Shown here one piece after another: positions 17,800-26,712 of a DNA stretch of 64,000 nucleotides (position 1 is its first letter; the number at the start of each line of letters is the position of its first letter). The notes under the pieces are model-generated. The model had not been told where the DNA came from. It searched no databases and saw only the letters and a program-made list of their open reading frames with translations. This stretch comes from Pseudomonas sp. WN033. Its GTDB lineage: Bacteria; Pseudomonadota; Gammaproteobacteria; Pseudomonadales; Pseudomonadaceae. The position numbers and the translations under genes are program-made. The DNA lies in assembly GCA_002287035.1 (NCBI GenBank), contig NSKG01000007.1, positions 62,001 through 126,000 of the forward strand, given 5' to 3'.

Positions 17800-18737
17800 G
17801 ATTGTTGTACTTGTGTGGAATGAACTTTGGCCATGGGGTCATTGGCCGGAATCGGCAACCGGGCCCAGATCTGCGACAGGGTCAGCCCGCTGACCAGATG
17901 CCAGACGCCCCAGAAAGCGGTGATCAGCATCATGCCGCCAGCCTCTGGGAAGAAGGTGAACAGGATCACCAGCCCCAGGCCGGAGTTCTGGATACCGACC
18001 TCCATGGTCACCGCGCGGCGGTCGGTAACCGGCAACTTCAGCAACCGACCCATACCGTAGCCCAGCGTCAGCGCCAGCAGGTTGTGTAGCACCACCAGCC
18101 AGAAAAAGCTGTGAAAACGCTCGATGAACAGGCCGAAATTGTTGAAGAAGGCAATGCCGACAAAGCCGAGAAACACCAGCAGCGAGATGATCCGCAGCGG
18201 TTTTTCACTGCGTGCCACCAGACCTGGCAACTTGCGCCCGGTGGTCATGCCCAGTACCAGCGGCACGGCCAGTACCAGCACGACCAGCAGCAGAATGCCG
18301 CCCGGCTCCAGACTGATCTGAGTCAGGTACTCGCGGGTGTGCGGGTTGAGCCAGCCGTAGAAGGCAAAATTCAACGGCGTCATCACGGTAGCAGCCAGGC
18401 TTGAGACTGCGGTCATGCTGACCGATACCGCGACGTTGCCGCGCCCCAGCCAGGTCATGATGTTGGAGAAGCTGCCGCCCGGGCAGGCGGCCACCAGCAT
18501 CATCCCCAGCGCCAGCTCCGGCTCGATGGCAAAGGCCCAGGTGAACAGGCAGGTGGCCAGCGGCAGCAGCAGGAATTGCGCCAGCAGCCCGGCCAGCGGC
18601 GCGACCGGGGCCAAGGCGATGCGCTTGAAGTCTTCCAGACGCAGACTCAACGAGACGCCGAACATCATGCAGGCCATGATCAGGTTGAGGGCGATCAGGC
18701 TGGCCGGGTCGAACTGGATCGGCAGCGCGCCGCTCAT
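17796..18737 (-). CDS. Bile acid:sodium symporter (BASS) family transporter
   Basis: A 313-residue inner-membrane protein with about nine hydrophobic segments. The conserved family segments ACPGGSFSNIMTWLGRGNVAVSVSMTAVSS and MEVGIQNSGLGLVIL are present. BASS proteins import organic anions (bile acids, pantoate, keto acids) with sodium. It overlaps both neighbours by 4 bp, which ties it to the monooxygenase and the epimerase and suggests it brings in their substrate. Confidence 0.88.
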   Translation of the reverse strand: MSGALPIQFDPASLIALNLIMACMMFGVSLSLRLEDFKRIALAPVAPLAGLLAQFLLLPLATCLFTWAFAIEPELALGMMLVAACPGGSFSNIMTWLGRGNVAVSVSMTAVSSLAATVMTPLNFAFYGWLNPHTREYLTQISLEPGGILLLVVLVLAVPLVLGMTTGRKLPGLVARSEKPLRIISLLVFLGFVGIAFFNNFGLFIERFHSFFWLVVLHNLLALTLGYGMGRLLKLPVTDRRAVTMEVGIQNSGLGLVILFTFFPEAGGMMLITAFWGVWHLVSGLTLSQIWARLPIPANDPMAKVHSTQVQQS

Positions 18738-20059
18738 GCGTTCACCGGCTGCGGCTGTTCGACCGGCAACTGGCGTTCCAGCTCACCGATATGCTGCGCC
18801 AGGGTATCGAGGTAGGCCTGCTTGTTAACGTAGTAGGCCATGCGCGCCAGCTTGATGTAGTTGTACCCACCATCCAGGTTGGTGCCTGCACGTTCGCGCT
18901 TGAGTGCATTGAAGCGCTCGGCTGCGGCGCTACCGGCCAACTGCTGGCGAATATACAGCGCCACCAGCCGCGCCTGCTGGTTGCGGCCTTCCCAGCCGAG
19001 CCCGGCGGCTTCGATCATGCCCATCATGAACAGGTTATGGTGTTCGGGGTGGAACACGTTCATGTACAGCTGCGGGGCATCCAGTCCGGCCGGCCAGTTC
19101 AGCTGCTCGCGGGCGATGAACGGGTAGTCGAGCTGGTAACCGGTGGCCATCAGGATCAGGTCGTAGTCGGCGGCCTGGCCGTCGCTGAAGTGCACGGTAT
19201 GACCGTCGATGTGGGCGATGTCACGCCGCGCGGTGATATCGCCGTGGCCCAGGTGGTGCAGGATCAGCGAGTTCATCACCGGGTGTGATTCGTAGATCCG
19301 GTAGTCAGGATCAGGCAGGCCGTAGTCCGAGGGCTTGCCCATCAGCAGGCGGATCAGGGCACCATCGAGTTTCTGTTTCAGCGCGCGCGGCAGCTTGAGT
19401 TTGCCGCCCAGGGTGTCGGTGGGCCGGCCCTTGATGAATTTGGGGATGAAGTAGTAGCCACGGCGCAGGCTCAGATCGACGCTGGCAGCCTGGTGCACGG
19501 CATCTACGGCAATGTCAGCGCCGGAGTTGCCGCAACCGACAATCAGTACGCGTTTACCCTTGAACAGCTCGGGGCTGCGGTAGGCGGCCGAATGCATCAG
19601 CTCGCCGGCGAACTGGCCGGGCAACGCCGGCATGTTCGGAGTGTGCAGAGTGCCGTTGGCGATCAGCACCCCGCTGAACAGCCTGCTCTGGCGCTGACCG
19701 TCATGCTCGCTGGTCAGGCGCCAACCGTCGCCTTCGGGGCTTAGATCAAGCACCCGGGTGTTGAATTCGTAGTAGCGCTTGAGGCCGAAATGTTCGGCAT
19801 AGTCGCGAAAATAGCGGCGCATTTCACTGTGGTGGGGATAGGCCGCAACCTCATCACGCATGGGGAATTCGGCAAATTCGGTCATGCGCTTGGAGGAGAT
19901 CAGGTGGGCGCTGTCGTACATGGTGCTGTGCGGATTGTCGATGTCCCACAGGCCGCCGACGTCGCTGTGCAGTTCCAGCCCGGTGAAGGGTATGCCGAGC
20001 TTCTGCAGGTTGCGCGCTGCGGCCAGCCCCATCGGGCCGGCACCAATCACTGCGTACAT
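18734..20059 (-). CDS. Flavin-containing monooxygenase (group B)
   Basis: A 441-residue FAD/NADPH enzyme. The FAD site VIGAGPMGLAAARN lies at the N-terminus and the NADPH site VGCGNSGADIAV in the middle. Just before the second site, FAGELMHSAAY matches the FMO fingerprint FxGxxxHxxxY; the last residue is Tyr rather than the Trp of Baeyer-Villiger enzymes, favouring a true FMO. I chose the ATG giving MYAVIGAG because GAGGAAG precedes it. First gene of an operon with a BASS carrier and an epimerase, divergent from an AraC regulator. The substrate is unknown. Confidence 0.9.
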   Translation of the reverse strand: MYAVIGAGPMGLAAARNLQKLGIPFTGLELHSDVGGLWDIDNPHSTMYDSAHLISSKRMTEFAEFPMRDEVAAYPHHSEMRRYFRDYAEHFGLKRYYEFNTRVLDLSPEGDGWRLTSEHDGQRQSRLFSGVLIANGTLHTPNMPALPGQFAGELMHSAAYRSPELFKGKRVLIVGCGNSGADIAVDAVHQAASVDLSLRRGYYFIPKFIKGRPTDTLGGKLKLPRALKQKLDGALIRLLMGKPSDYGLPDPDYRIYESHPVMNSLILHHLGHGDITARRDIAHIDGHTVHFSDGQAADYDLILMATGYQLDYPFIAREQLNWPAGLDAPQLYMNVFHPEHHNLFMMGMIEAAGLGWEGRNQQARLVALYIRQQLAGSAAAERFNALKRERAGTNLDGGYNYIKLARMAYYVNKQAYLDTLAQHIGELERQLPVEQPQPVNA

Positions 20060-20230
20060 GGGTGCTTCCTCTTTCTTGTTATTTGGTTGTGCGTTCATTT
20101 GCGTGCCTGCGCCACTGCGTGCAGTGTCTGGCGTTACAGCAGCACGGGTGCAAGGTTATGATCCCAGTCTAGCCAACCGTCTGCGCGCGGTATCGGGTCA
20201 AACAGGACACAAGGACCGGCAATTCAGGCC

Positions 20231-21202
20231 ATGCACGATTGCTCCGAACACAGCGTCACCCCGCGTTACAGTCAGGCCATCGTGCAGATGGCCGAACGCT
20301 TGGGTATTGCCCTGCCGGCGCCACTGATGACGCGTCTGCGCGATGCCGAGCGGGTGCCCATCGGCTGGCAGGACCAGCTCTGGGAGGCGTTCTGTAGCGC
20401 CAGTGGCGATCCGCTGATCGGACTAAAGCTGGGGCTGGCGATCCAGGTCGGGCATCTGGACAGTGTCGGCATGCTGCTGGTGACCTGCGACACTTTTGGC
20501 GAAGCGCTGGAGGAATTGATCGAGTATGCGCCGGTAATCGGCGATGGCGGCGAGTTTTTGCTGCACCGCGAAGCCGGGCAGGTGTTCATCGATTACCAGC
20601 CGCACCTGCGGGTGCGCAGTGCCGAGCGGGTCGAGGCGGTGCTGGCGAGCATGCTCAGCCTGACCCGTTGGGCCACTGGCGGGCAGTTTCGGCCCAGCGG
20701 CATCTGGCTGGCACATGCGCCGCTGGCCCCCTTGGCCGATTACCAGGCACTGCTCGGTTGCCCGGTGCAGTTTGAGGCCGGCTGCAACCATCTGGGCTTC
20801 AGTACCGACCAACTGACGCTGGCGCAGATCCAGGCCAACAGCGCCTTGCGCGATCACCTGCGGCAGTTGGCCGATCACACCCTGGCCGAACTTGGCCAGC
20901 ATAGCCTGAGCGCCGAGGTGCAACGACTGGTGCGCGCCAACCCACGTTGGGGCAAGGAGCGCATTGCCGAGCAGTTGAACCTCAGTGGCCGGCACCTGAA
21001 CCGCCGGCTGGCCGAGGATGGACTGTCGTTCAAGAGTCTGCGCGAGAGTGTGCTGCAGCAAATGGCCAGTCAGGCACTGCGTGGCGACCAGCGCATCAGC
21101 GAGATCGCCGAGCAACTGGGATTTTCCGACGAGAATGCCTTTGTGCGCGCCTTCCGCCGCTGGCGGGGGGTGACGCCTGCGCGGTTTCGCGCTGGCGACT
21201 GA
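20231..21202 (+). CDS. AraC-family transcriptional regulator (AraC_N type ligand domain)
   Basis: A 323-residue regulator. Residues about 15-200 form the OruR/ToxR-type effector-binding domain common in Pseudomonas, and the C-terminal 100 residues hold two helix-turn-helix motifs, the second in ISEIAEQLGFSDENAFVRAFRRWRGVTPARFR. It is divergent from the FMO operon with about 170 bp between start codons, and most likely activates that operon with its substrate as ligand. The 3' end converges on the persulfide dioxygenase gene 3 bp away. Confidence 0.88.
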   Translation: MHDCSEHSVTPRYSQAIVQMAERLGIALPAPLMTRLRDAERVPIGWQDQLWEAFCSASGDPLIGLKLGLAIQVGHLDSVGMLLVTCDTFGEALEELIEYAPVIGDGGEFLLHREAGQVFIDYQPHLRVRSAERVEAVLASMLSLTRWATGGQFRPSGIWLAHAPLAPLADYQALLGCPVQFEAGCNHLGFSTDQLTLAQIQANSALRDHLRQLADHTLAELGQHSLSAEVQRLVRANPRWGKERIAEQLNLSGRHLNRRLAEDGLSFKSLRESVLQQMASQALRGDQRISEIAEQLGFSDENAFVRAFRRWRGVTPARFRAGD

Positions 21203-21205
21203 AGC

Positions 21206-22249
21206 TCAGCCCTTGAGCCTGAGCAACCCACCGCGCAGGCTGGCGACCCGCTCAAAACCCTGCTCCTTGAGAATGCTGACCGCCAGCGCCGAGCGTCGAC
21301 CGGAGCGACACAGGGTCACCACCGGTTTGTCGTTGGGCACTTCGCTGATCCGTTCACGCAACTGATCGAGCGGAATATGCAGCGCCAGATCGAGCCCGGC
21401 CGGTCGCTCGCCGTCGACAATTTCATCGTCATGGCGCACATCCAGCACAGTCACCGATGGCTGGTTGTGAATCAGCCATTCCGGTTCAACCTCCGGCACC
21501 CCGGCATAGGTGATACGCAGGTCAGCCCATCGGGGCTCATCCGCTAGCCTGCCGTCTTCCGGGCAACCGCTGCGCAGGTTGGCTGGCACCGCAGCATCAA
21601 TCAGCTTGGGATGCGGCAAACGCATGGCTTCCATGTAGCCAACGAAGTCGGTTTCGTTGGCACCGCCGCCAACCCGAGCGTTGAACTGCTTCTCTTCAGC
21701 AATCGTGCTCTGGGTACGTCCGTGATAGTCATGAGCGGGGTAGACCGCACAATCATCCGGCAGGCTGAACAACTGCTCGGTGATCGAACGGTACAGGGTG
21801 TGAGCGTTGCCTTGCTGAAAATCACTGCGCCCGCAGCCACGGATCAGCAGCGCATCACCGGTGAACACCATCGACTGATCGGCCAGCACATAGCTCATGC
21901 AGCCGTCGGTATGGCCGGGCGTAGCGCGGGCCTCAAGCTCAATACCGGTCACACCAAAGCGTTGGCCATGTTCCAGCGCCAGATCGACATGCGCGGCATT
22001 GATCACCTTGGCCGAGGCAATCGCGCACCCGGTTTTCTGCTTGAGCAGCCAGGCAGCGGTAATGTGGTCGGCATGGGCGTGAGTATCGACCACCAGTTTA
22101 AGGTGCAGGCCCAGTTCATCGAGCAGCGCCAGATCACGCTGGACCTGCTCGAACACCGGGTCGATCAGCAGAGCCTCGCGGCTGCGTTCGTCGCCCAGCA
22201 GGTAAGTGTAGGTTGATGAAGTGGTGTCATAGAGCTGGCGAAAGATCAT
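21206..22249 (-). CDS. Persulfide dioxygenase-rhodanese fusion
   Basis: A 347-residue fusion. The N-terminal metallo-beta-lactamase domain has THAHADH (His57, His59, Asp61, His62), GHTDGC and a YPAHDY segment, as in ETHE1-type persulfide dioxygenases that turn glutathione persulfide into sulfite. The C-terminal rhodanese domain has the active loop CRSGRRS (Cys314), which could combine sulfite and sulfane sulfur to thiosulfate. A start at the ATG giving MIFRQLYD follows AGGAAAT. The promoter region carries two palindromes, one shared with the BigR-like operon. Confidence 0.92.
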   Translation of the reverse strand: MIFRQLYDTTSSTYTYLLGDERSREALLIDPVFEQVQRDLALLDELGLHLKLVVDTHAHADHITAAWLLKQKTGCAIASAKVINAAHVDLALEHGQRFGVTGIELEARATPGHTDGCMSYVLADQSMVFTGDALLIRGCGRSDFQQGNAHTLYRSITEQLFSLPDDCAVYPAHDYHGRTQSTIAEEKQFNARVGGGANETDFVGYMEAMRLPHPKLIDAAVPANLRSGCPEDGRLADEPRWADLRITYAGVPEVEPEWLIHNQPSVTVLDVRHDDEIVDGERPAGLDLALHIPLDQLRERISEVPNDKPVVTLCRSGRRSALAVSILKEQGFERVASLRGGLLRLKG

Positions 22250-22313
22250 GCGAATTTCCTCGCAAATACGGGCCATGTCTTGAGTTTAGCCGGCCCTGAA
22301 AATTAACCACACA

Positions 22314-22340
22314 ATACCCATAGGGGTATATTGCAATACC
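22314..22340. promoter_or_regulatory. Candidate CsoR/CstR-type operator ATACCC-N4-GGGTAT with a third half-site
   Basis: ATACCC at 22314-22319 and GGGTAT at 22324-22329 form a perfect palindrome with spacer ATAG. A further ATACC half-site follows at 22336-22340. This is the form of sites bound by copper or persulfide sensors of the CsoR family. It lies 65 bp upstream of the dioxygenase start. Confidence 0.5.
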
Positions 22341-22357
22341 AGCATAATATACCTCAA

Positions 22358-22375
22358 TGATCTACGTATAGATCA
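22358..22375. promoter_or_regulatory. Palindrome TGATCTA-N4-TAGATCA, shared with the BigR-like operon
   Basis: Seven-base arms (22358-22364 and 22369-22375) around CGTA. The inner ATCTA-N4-TAGAT equals the site at 9465-9478. It lies between the divergent dioxygenase and RND pump genes and could control either. Confidence 0.55.
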
Positions 22376-22534
22376 ATAAGAAATATAAAAACACACTCCA
22401 TGTACTCGCTGCGATAGTCTGCACAAGGGCCGGACGAACCCTGCATTTGGCGACAAACTGTTGCCAGTTCAGCTCATGTTCATTTTTAACGCCTATAATC
22501 GCGCCATTAGTCTCCTGTTACTGAAGTCAGGTCC

Positions 22535-23641
22535 ATGATGCCTCTAGCCCGTCTTGTCCAGTCCCTCGTTCTGTTGTTAGCGACCGTGCCGCTGCTGTCC
22601 GCCTGTTCCAGCAGCGACGCCCCTGCTGCCGATACCATCCGTCCGGTCAAGCTTTTTACCGTGGTTGATCCACTGGCCCAGCACCTGCGCGAATTTCCAG
22701 GCCGGCTCAAGGCGCCGGAGGAAGCCGAGCTGTCTTTCCGGCTGGGGGGTGAGCTGAAGGAGCTTCGGGTGCGCGAGGGGCAGCTATTGCAGCCGGGTGA
22801 GGCGATCGCCGAGCTGGACGATACCGACGTCAGGCTGCGCCTGAATGACCGTCAGGCCAGCTACGACCTGACCCGCAGCCAGCTTGAGCGGATGCAGCAG
22901 CTGATCGAGCGGCAAATGGTCTCGCAAGCCGAGCTGGACGAGCGCCGGGCTCAGTTCAACCAGGCCGAGGCAGCGCTTAACCTCGCGCGCCAGGAGCTGG
23001 CCTACACCCGCCTGAGCGCGCCGTTCGCCGGCCGGGTAGCACGCACCCATGTCGAACGGTTCCAGATCGTGCAGCCGAATCAGCCGATCGTGACCCTGTA
23101 CGCCGGCGACAGCATGGATGTGGTGTTTCAGGTTCCGGAAAGCCTGCTGTCGGGCCTGCGGGCCGATATCGACCCGGGTGATATCCGGCCACGCGTGCGC
23201 ATCGACAGCCTGCCTGGGGTCGAGATCGAGGCGCTCTACAAGGAACACGCCAGCCAGCCAGACCCCAAAAGCCTGACCTATCAGGTAACCCTGGCCATGC
23301 AGCCGCCCCAGGGTCTGGTACTGCTGCCTGGCATGAGCGCCACGGTGTTGCTGGATGTCGCTCAGGTCAGCCAGCAGGCCGGCATGCCGTTGCTGGTACC
23401 GGTCGAGGCGGTGTTCAGTCCCGATGCGGCGGGACCGGAAGTACGCCAGGTCTGGGTTGTCGGCGAGCATGAGGGCGGCCTCCAGGTACAGGCCCGGGAA
23501 GTACAGGTCGGGCAACTGACCCAGAACGCGATTGAAATCCTTGCCGGGCTGGAGCCGGGTGAGCAGATCGTCGCCGCGGGCGGCGCGGAACTGGCCGAGG
23601 GTCAGCGCGTGAGGGAATGGACTCGCGAGCGGGGGCTGTAA
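22535..23641 (+). CDS. RND efflux membrane-fusion lipoprotein
   Basis: A 368-residue periplasmic adaptor. The N-terminus has a lipoprotein signal with lipobox LLSAC, giving a lipidated Cys near residue 24. Barrel-sandwich and hairpin regions follow: FRLGGELKELRVREGQLLQPGEAIAEL and YTRLSAPFAGRVARTHVERFQIV, with an alpha-helical hairpin between. It overlaps the RND transporter gene by one base (TAATG). No outer-membrane channel gene is adjacent, so a shared channel such as OprM or TolC is expected. Confidence 0.9.
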   Translation: MMPLARLVQSLVLLLATVPLLSACSSSDAPAADTIRPVKLFTVVDPLAQHLREFPGRLKAPEEAELSFRLGGELKELRVREGQLLQPGEAIAELDDTDVRLRLNDRQASYDLTRSQLERMQQLIERQMVSQAELDERRAQFNQAEAALNLARQELAYTRLSAPFAGRVARTHVERFQIVQPNQPIVTLYAGDSMDVVFQVPESLLSGLRADIDPGDIRPRVRIDSLPGVEIEALYKEHASQPDPKSLTYQVTLAMQPPQGLVLLPGMSATVLLDVAQVSQQAGMPLLVPVEAVFSPDAAGPEVRQVWVVGEHEGGLQVQAREVQVGQLTQNAIEILAGLEPGEQIVAAGGAELAEGQRVREWTRERGL

Positions 23642-26600
23642 TGGACGTCGCCGGTTATTTCATCCAGCGTCGGGTCACCAGTTGGCTGGTGGCGCTGATT
23701 CTCGGGTTTGGTGGGCTGGTCGCCTTTCTTGGGCTGGGGCGTCTGGAGGACCCGGCCTTTACCTTGAAAATGGCCATGGTGGTCACACCCTATCCCGGCG
23801 CCTCGCCACAGCAGGTCGAGGAAGAAGTCACTTACCCGCTGGAAAATGCCATCCAGCAATTGCCCTACATCGACAAGATCACTTCGATCAGCAGCGCCGG
23901 GCTGTCGCAGATCACCATAGAGGTCCAGAGCCAGTACGGCCCGAATGATCTGCCGCAGATCTGGGACGAGATGCGCCGGCGCATCAACGATCTGCGCCCG
24001 TTCCTGCCTCCAGGGGTCGATGAGCCGCGTATCCGCGATGATTTCGGCGATGTTTACGGCATTTTCCTGATGCTCAGCGGTGACGGCTACAGCTACCGCG
24101 AACTGCGCGATTTTGCCGACTATCTGCGCCGCGAGCTGGTACTGGTCAAGGGCGTCGGCAAGGTCAGCCTGGCCGGCCTGCCGCAGGAGGAAGTCTATGT
24201 GGAAATTTCCCGGGCGCGCATGACCAGCCTGGGCATTTCACCGCTGCGCCTGCAACAGGTGCTGAGCAACCAGAACGTGGTCTCCGATGCCGGGCGCATG
24301 CTGGTCGGCAGCGAGTCGATCCGCCTGCACCCGACCGGTGAATTCGAGGATATCAGCGAGCTGGAGCGCCTGATCATCAGCGAGCCGGGTAGCGCCCAGC
24401 GTGTCTACCTGGGCGACATCGCTACCCTGCGCCGGGGCTTCAGCGAGCAGCCGGACAACCTCTACCGGGCCCAGGGAGAGCGCGCACTGGGGCTGGGTGT
24501 GTCGTTCGCCGCCCATGTCAATGTGGTCGATGTCGGCCAGGCGGTCAGCCAGCGGCTGGCCGAACTGGATAGCCAACGCCCAGCCGGGATGCGCATCGAG
24601 CAGTTCTACAATCAGGCCGACGAGGTCCAGGGTTCGGTCCGCGGCTTCGTACTCAACTTCGTCATGGCGGTGGTCATCGTTATCGGTGTCCTGCTGCTGT
24701 TCATGGGCCTGCGCAGCGGCCTGCTGATCGGTCTGGTACTGGCTCTGACGGTGCTGGGCACCTTCATTTTCATGAAGCTGCTGGGGATCGAGCTGCAACG
24801 CATCTCGCTCGGGGCGCTGGTGATCGCCCTGGGGATGCTGGTGGACAATGCCATCGTCATTGTCGAGGGCATCCTGGTCGGCCGTCAGCGCGGTCAGAGC
24901 ACGCTGGAGGCGGCCCGCTCGATCGTACGCCAGACCAAGCTGCCGCTGCTCGGCGCTACCGCCATCGCAATCATCGCCTTCGCCCCCATTGGGCTGTCAG
25001 AAGACGCCACCGGCGAATACTGTCTGTCGCTGTTTCAAGTGTTGCTGATTTCCCTGCTGCTGAGCTGGGTCACCGCCATCACCCTGACGCCGTTCTTTGC
25101 CAGTCTGTTCTTCAAGGATGGCCAGCCCCTGAGCGGCGGCGATAGCCAGGAGCCGTATCAGGGCATCATTTTCAGCAGCTACCGCCGGCTGCTCGGCTTT
25201 GCCCTGCACCACCGGGTCGCGGTCAGTGCCCTGCTGGTGGTGTTGCTGGTGGTCTCGGTGGCCGGTTTTGGCAAGGTGCGTCAGAGCTTCTTTCCGCCGT
25301 CCAACACGCCGATGTTCTTCATCGATCTGTGGCTGCCCAAGGGCAGCGACATCCGCTACACCGAGGAAGTCGTCAGTGAAATTGACCGCCATGTACTGGC
25401 TCAGGAAGGCGTGACCTCAGTCACCTCGACCATTGGCCAGGGTGCACTGCGGTTCATCCTGACCTATTTCCCCCAGCGCCAGTACTCCAACTTCGCCCAG
25501 ATCCTGGTGCGCACCGAAGACCGTGAACAGATCGAACCTCTGATCGCCAAGCTGGATCAACACTTGCGCGAGCACTACCCGGACGTTCAGGCCAAGCTCA
25601 AGCAGTTGATGCTAGGCCCCGGCTCGGACAGCAAGATCGAGGCTCGTTTCACCGGTGCCGATCCGCAAGTGCTGCGCCGGATTGGTGCCGAGGCGGCGGC
25701 GATCATCCGCGCCGACGCGGTCTCCAGCGCAGTGATGCATGACTGGCGCGAACGCACCAAGTTGGTCCGGCCGCAATTTGCCGAGGCCCGGGCCCGTGAA
25801 ATCGGAGTCGACAAGAGCGATCTGGATGCCCTGCTGAAGATGAACTTCAGCGGCATGACCGTTGGTCTGTACCGCGACGGCACCCGTCTGCTGCCGATCG
25901 TTGCGCGCACCCCGGATGACGAGCGACTGAACGCCGCTACCCTCAATGACCTGCAGGTCTGGAGCAGCGCCCGCGCTACCTATGTGCCGATTGAGCAAGT
26001 GGTGAGCGGCTTTGTCACCAATTGGGAAGATCCGCTGATCATGCGCCTGGATCGCAAGCGCACCCTGACCGTACAGGCCGACCCGAGCATTCTCAGCGGC
26101 CAGACCGCCGCCCAGTTGTTCCAGCGCCTGCGCCCGCAGATCGAGGCCATCGAGCTGCCGCCAGGGTACAGCCTGGAATGGGGTGGTGAATACGAAAGCT
26201 CGCGCGACGCCCGCCGGGCGGTATTCGGCAGTCTGCCGCTGGGCTATCTGGTGATGTTCCTGATCACCATCCTGCTGTTTGACTCGTTCAAACGGGCCAC
26301 GGTGATCTGGCTGACCGTGCCGCTGGCGATCATCGGCGTGACCTTTGGCTTCCTGCTGACCGGCATACCGTTCGGTTTCATGGCTCTGCTCGGCTTTCTC
26401 AGCCTCAGCGGCATGCTGGTCAAGAACGGTATCGTGCTGGTCGATGAGATCCGGCTGCAGTTGGATAGCGGCAAGGCCGCCTACGAGGCGCTGGTCGATG
26501 CCTCAATCAGCCGGGTCCGACCGGTATCGATGGCAGCCCTGACCACCATTCTCGGCATGGCCCCGCTGCTGACCGATGCGTTCTTCCAGAGCATGGCGGT

Positions 26601-26700
26601 AGTGATCATGTTCGGGCTGGGCTTCGCCACCATACTGACCCTGGTGGTATTGCCGATGCTCTACAGCCTGTTCTTTCGCATTGCCATTCCCCGGGCCTGA
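23641..26700 (+). CDS. RND efflux transporter (HAE1-like, LVDN variant)
   Basis: A 1019-residue inner-membrane pump with twelve membrane helices and two large periplasmic loops. It begins MDVAGYFIQRRVTSWLVALIL. The fourth-helix motif reads GMLVDNAIVIVEG, so the usual Asp-Asp proton pair is Asp-Asn. The helix-10 lysine is present in GMLVKNGIVLVDEIR. That combination is typical of a distinct branch (TriC-like and related pumps) rather than AcrB itself. The substrate is unknown. The gene ends at a strong hairpin shared with the converging DUF190 gene. Confidence 0.9.
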   Translation: MDVAGYFIQRRVTSWLVALILGFGGLVAFLGLGRLEDPAFTLKMAMVVTPYPGASPQQVEEEVTYPLENAIQQLPYIDKITSISSAGLSQITIEVQSQYGPNDLPQIWDEMRRRINDLRPFLPPGVDEPRIRDDFGDVYGIFLMLSGDGYSYRELRDFADYLRRELVLVKGVGKVSLAGLPQEEVYVEISRARMTSLGISPLRLQQVLSNQNVVSDAGRMLVGSESIRLHPTGEFEDISELERLIISEPGSAQRVYLGDIATLRRGFSEQPDNLYRAQGERALGLGVSFAAHVNVVDVGQAVSQRLAELDSQRPAGMRIEQFYNQADEVQGSVRGFVLNFVMAVVIVIGVLLLFMGLRSGLLIGLVLALTVLGTFIFMKLLGIELQRISLGALVIALGMLVDNAIVIVEGILVGRQRGQSTLEAARSIVRQTKLPLLGATAIAIIAFAPIGLSEDATGEYCLSLFQVLLISLLLSWVTAITLTPFFASLFFKDGQPLSGGDSQEPYQGIIFSSYRRLLGFALHHRVAVSALLVVLLVVSVAGFGKVRQSFFPPSNTPMFFIDLWLPKGSDIRYTEEVVSEIDRHVLAQEGVTSVTSTIGQGALRFILTYFPQRQYSNFAQILVRTEDREQIEPLIAKLDQHLREHYPDVQAKLKQLMLGPGSDSKIEARFTGADPQVLRRIGAEAAAIIRADAVSSAVMHDWRERTKLVRPQFAEARAREIGVDKSDLDALLKMNFSGMTVGLYRDGTRLLPIVARTPDDERLNAATLNDLQVWSSARATYVPIEQVVSGFVTNWEDPLIMRLDRKRTLTVQADPSILSGQTAAQLFQRLRPQIEAIELPPGYSLEWGGEYESSRDARRAVFGSLPLGYLVMFLITILLFDSFKRATVIWLTVPLAIIGVTFGFLLTGIPFGFMALLGFLSLSGMLVKNGIVLVDEIRLQLDSGKAAYEALVDASISRVRPVSMAALTTILGMAPLLTDAFFQSMAVVIMFGLGFATILTLVVLPMLYSLFFRIAIPRA

Positions 26701-26708
26701 GCCCGGGG
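26689..26708. terminator. Hairpin between convergent RND and DUF190 genes
   Basis: CCCCGGGC (26689-26696) pairs exactly with GCCCGGGG (26701-26708) around a CTGA loop. It overlaps the RND stop codon. There is no T-run, so it may work by blocking rather than as a classical intrinsic terminator. Confidence 0.5.
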
Positions 26709-26712
26709 CGGT

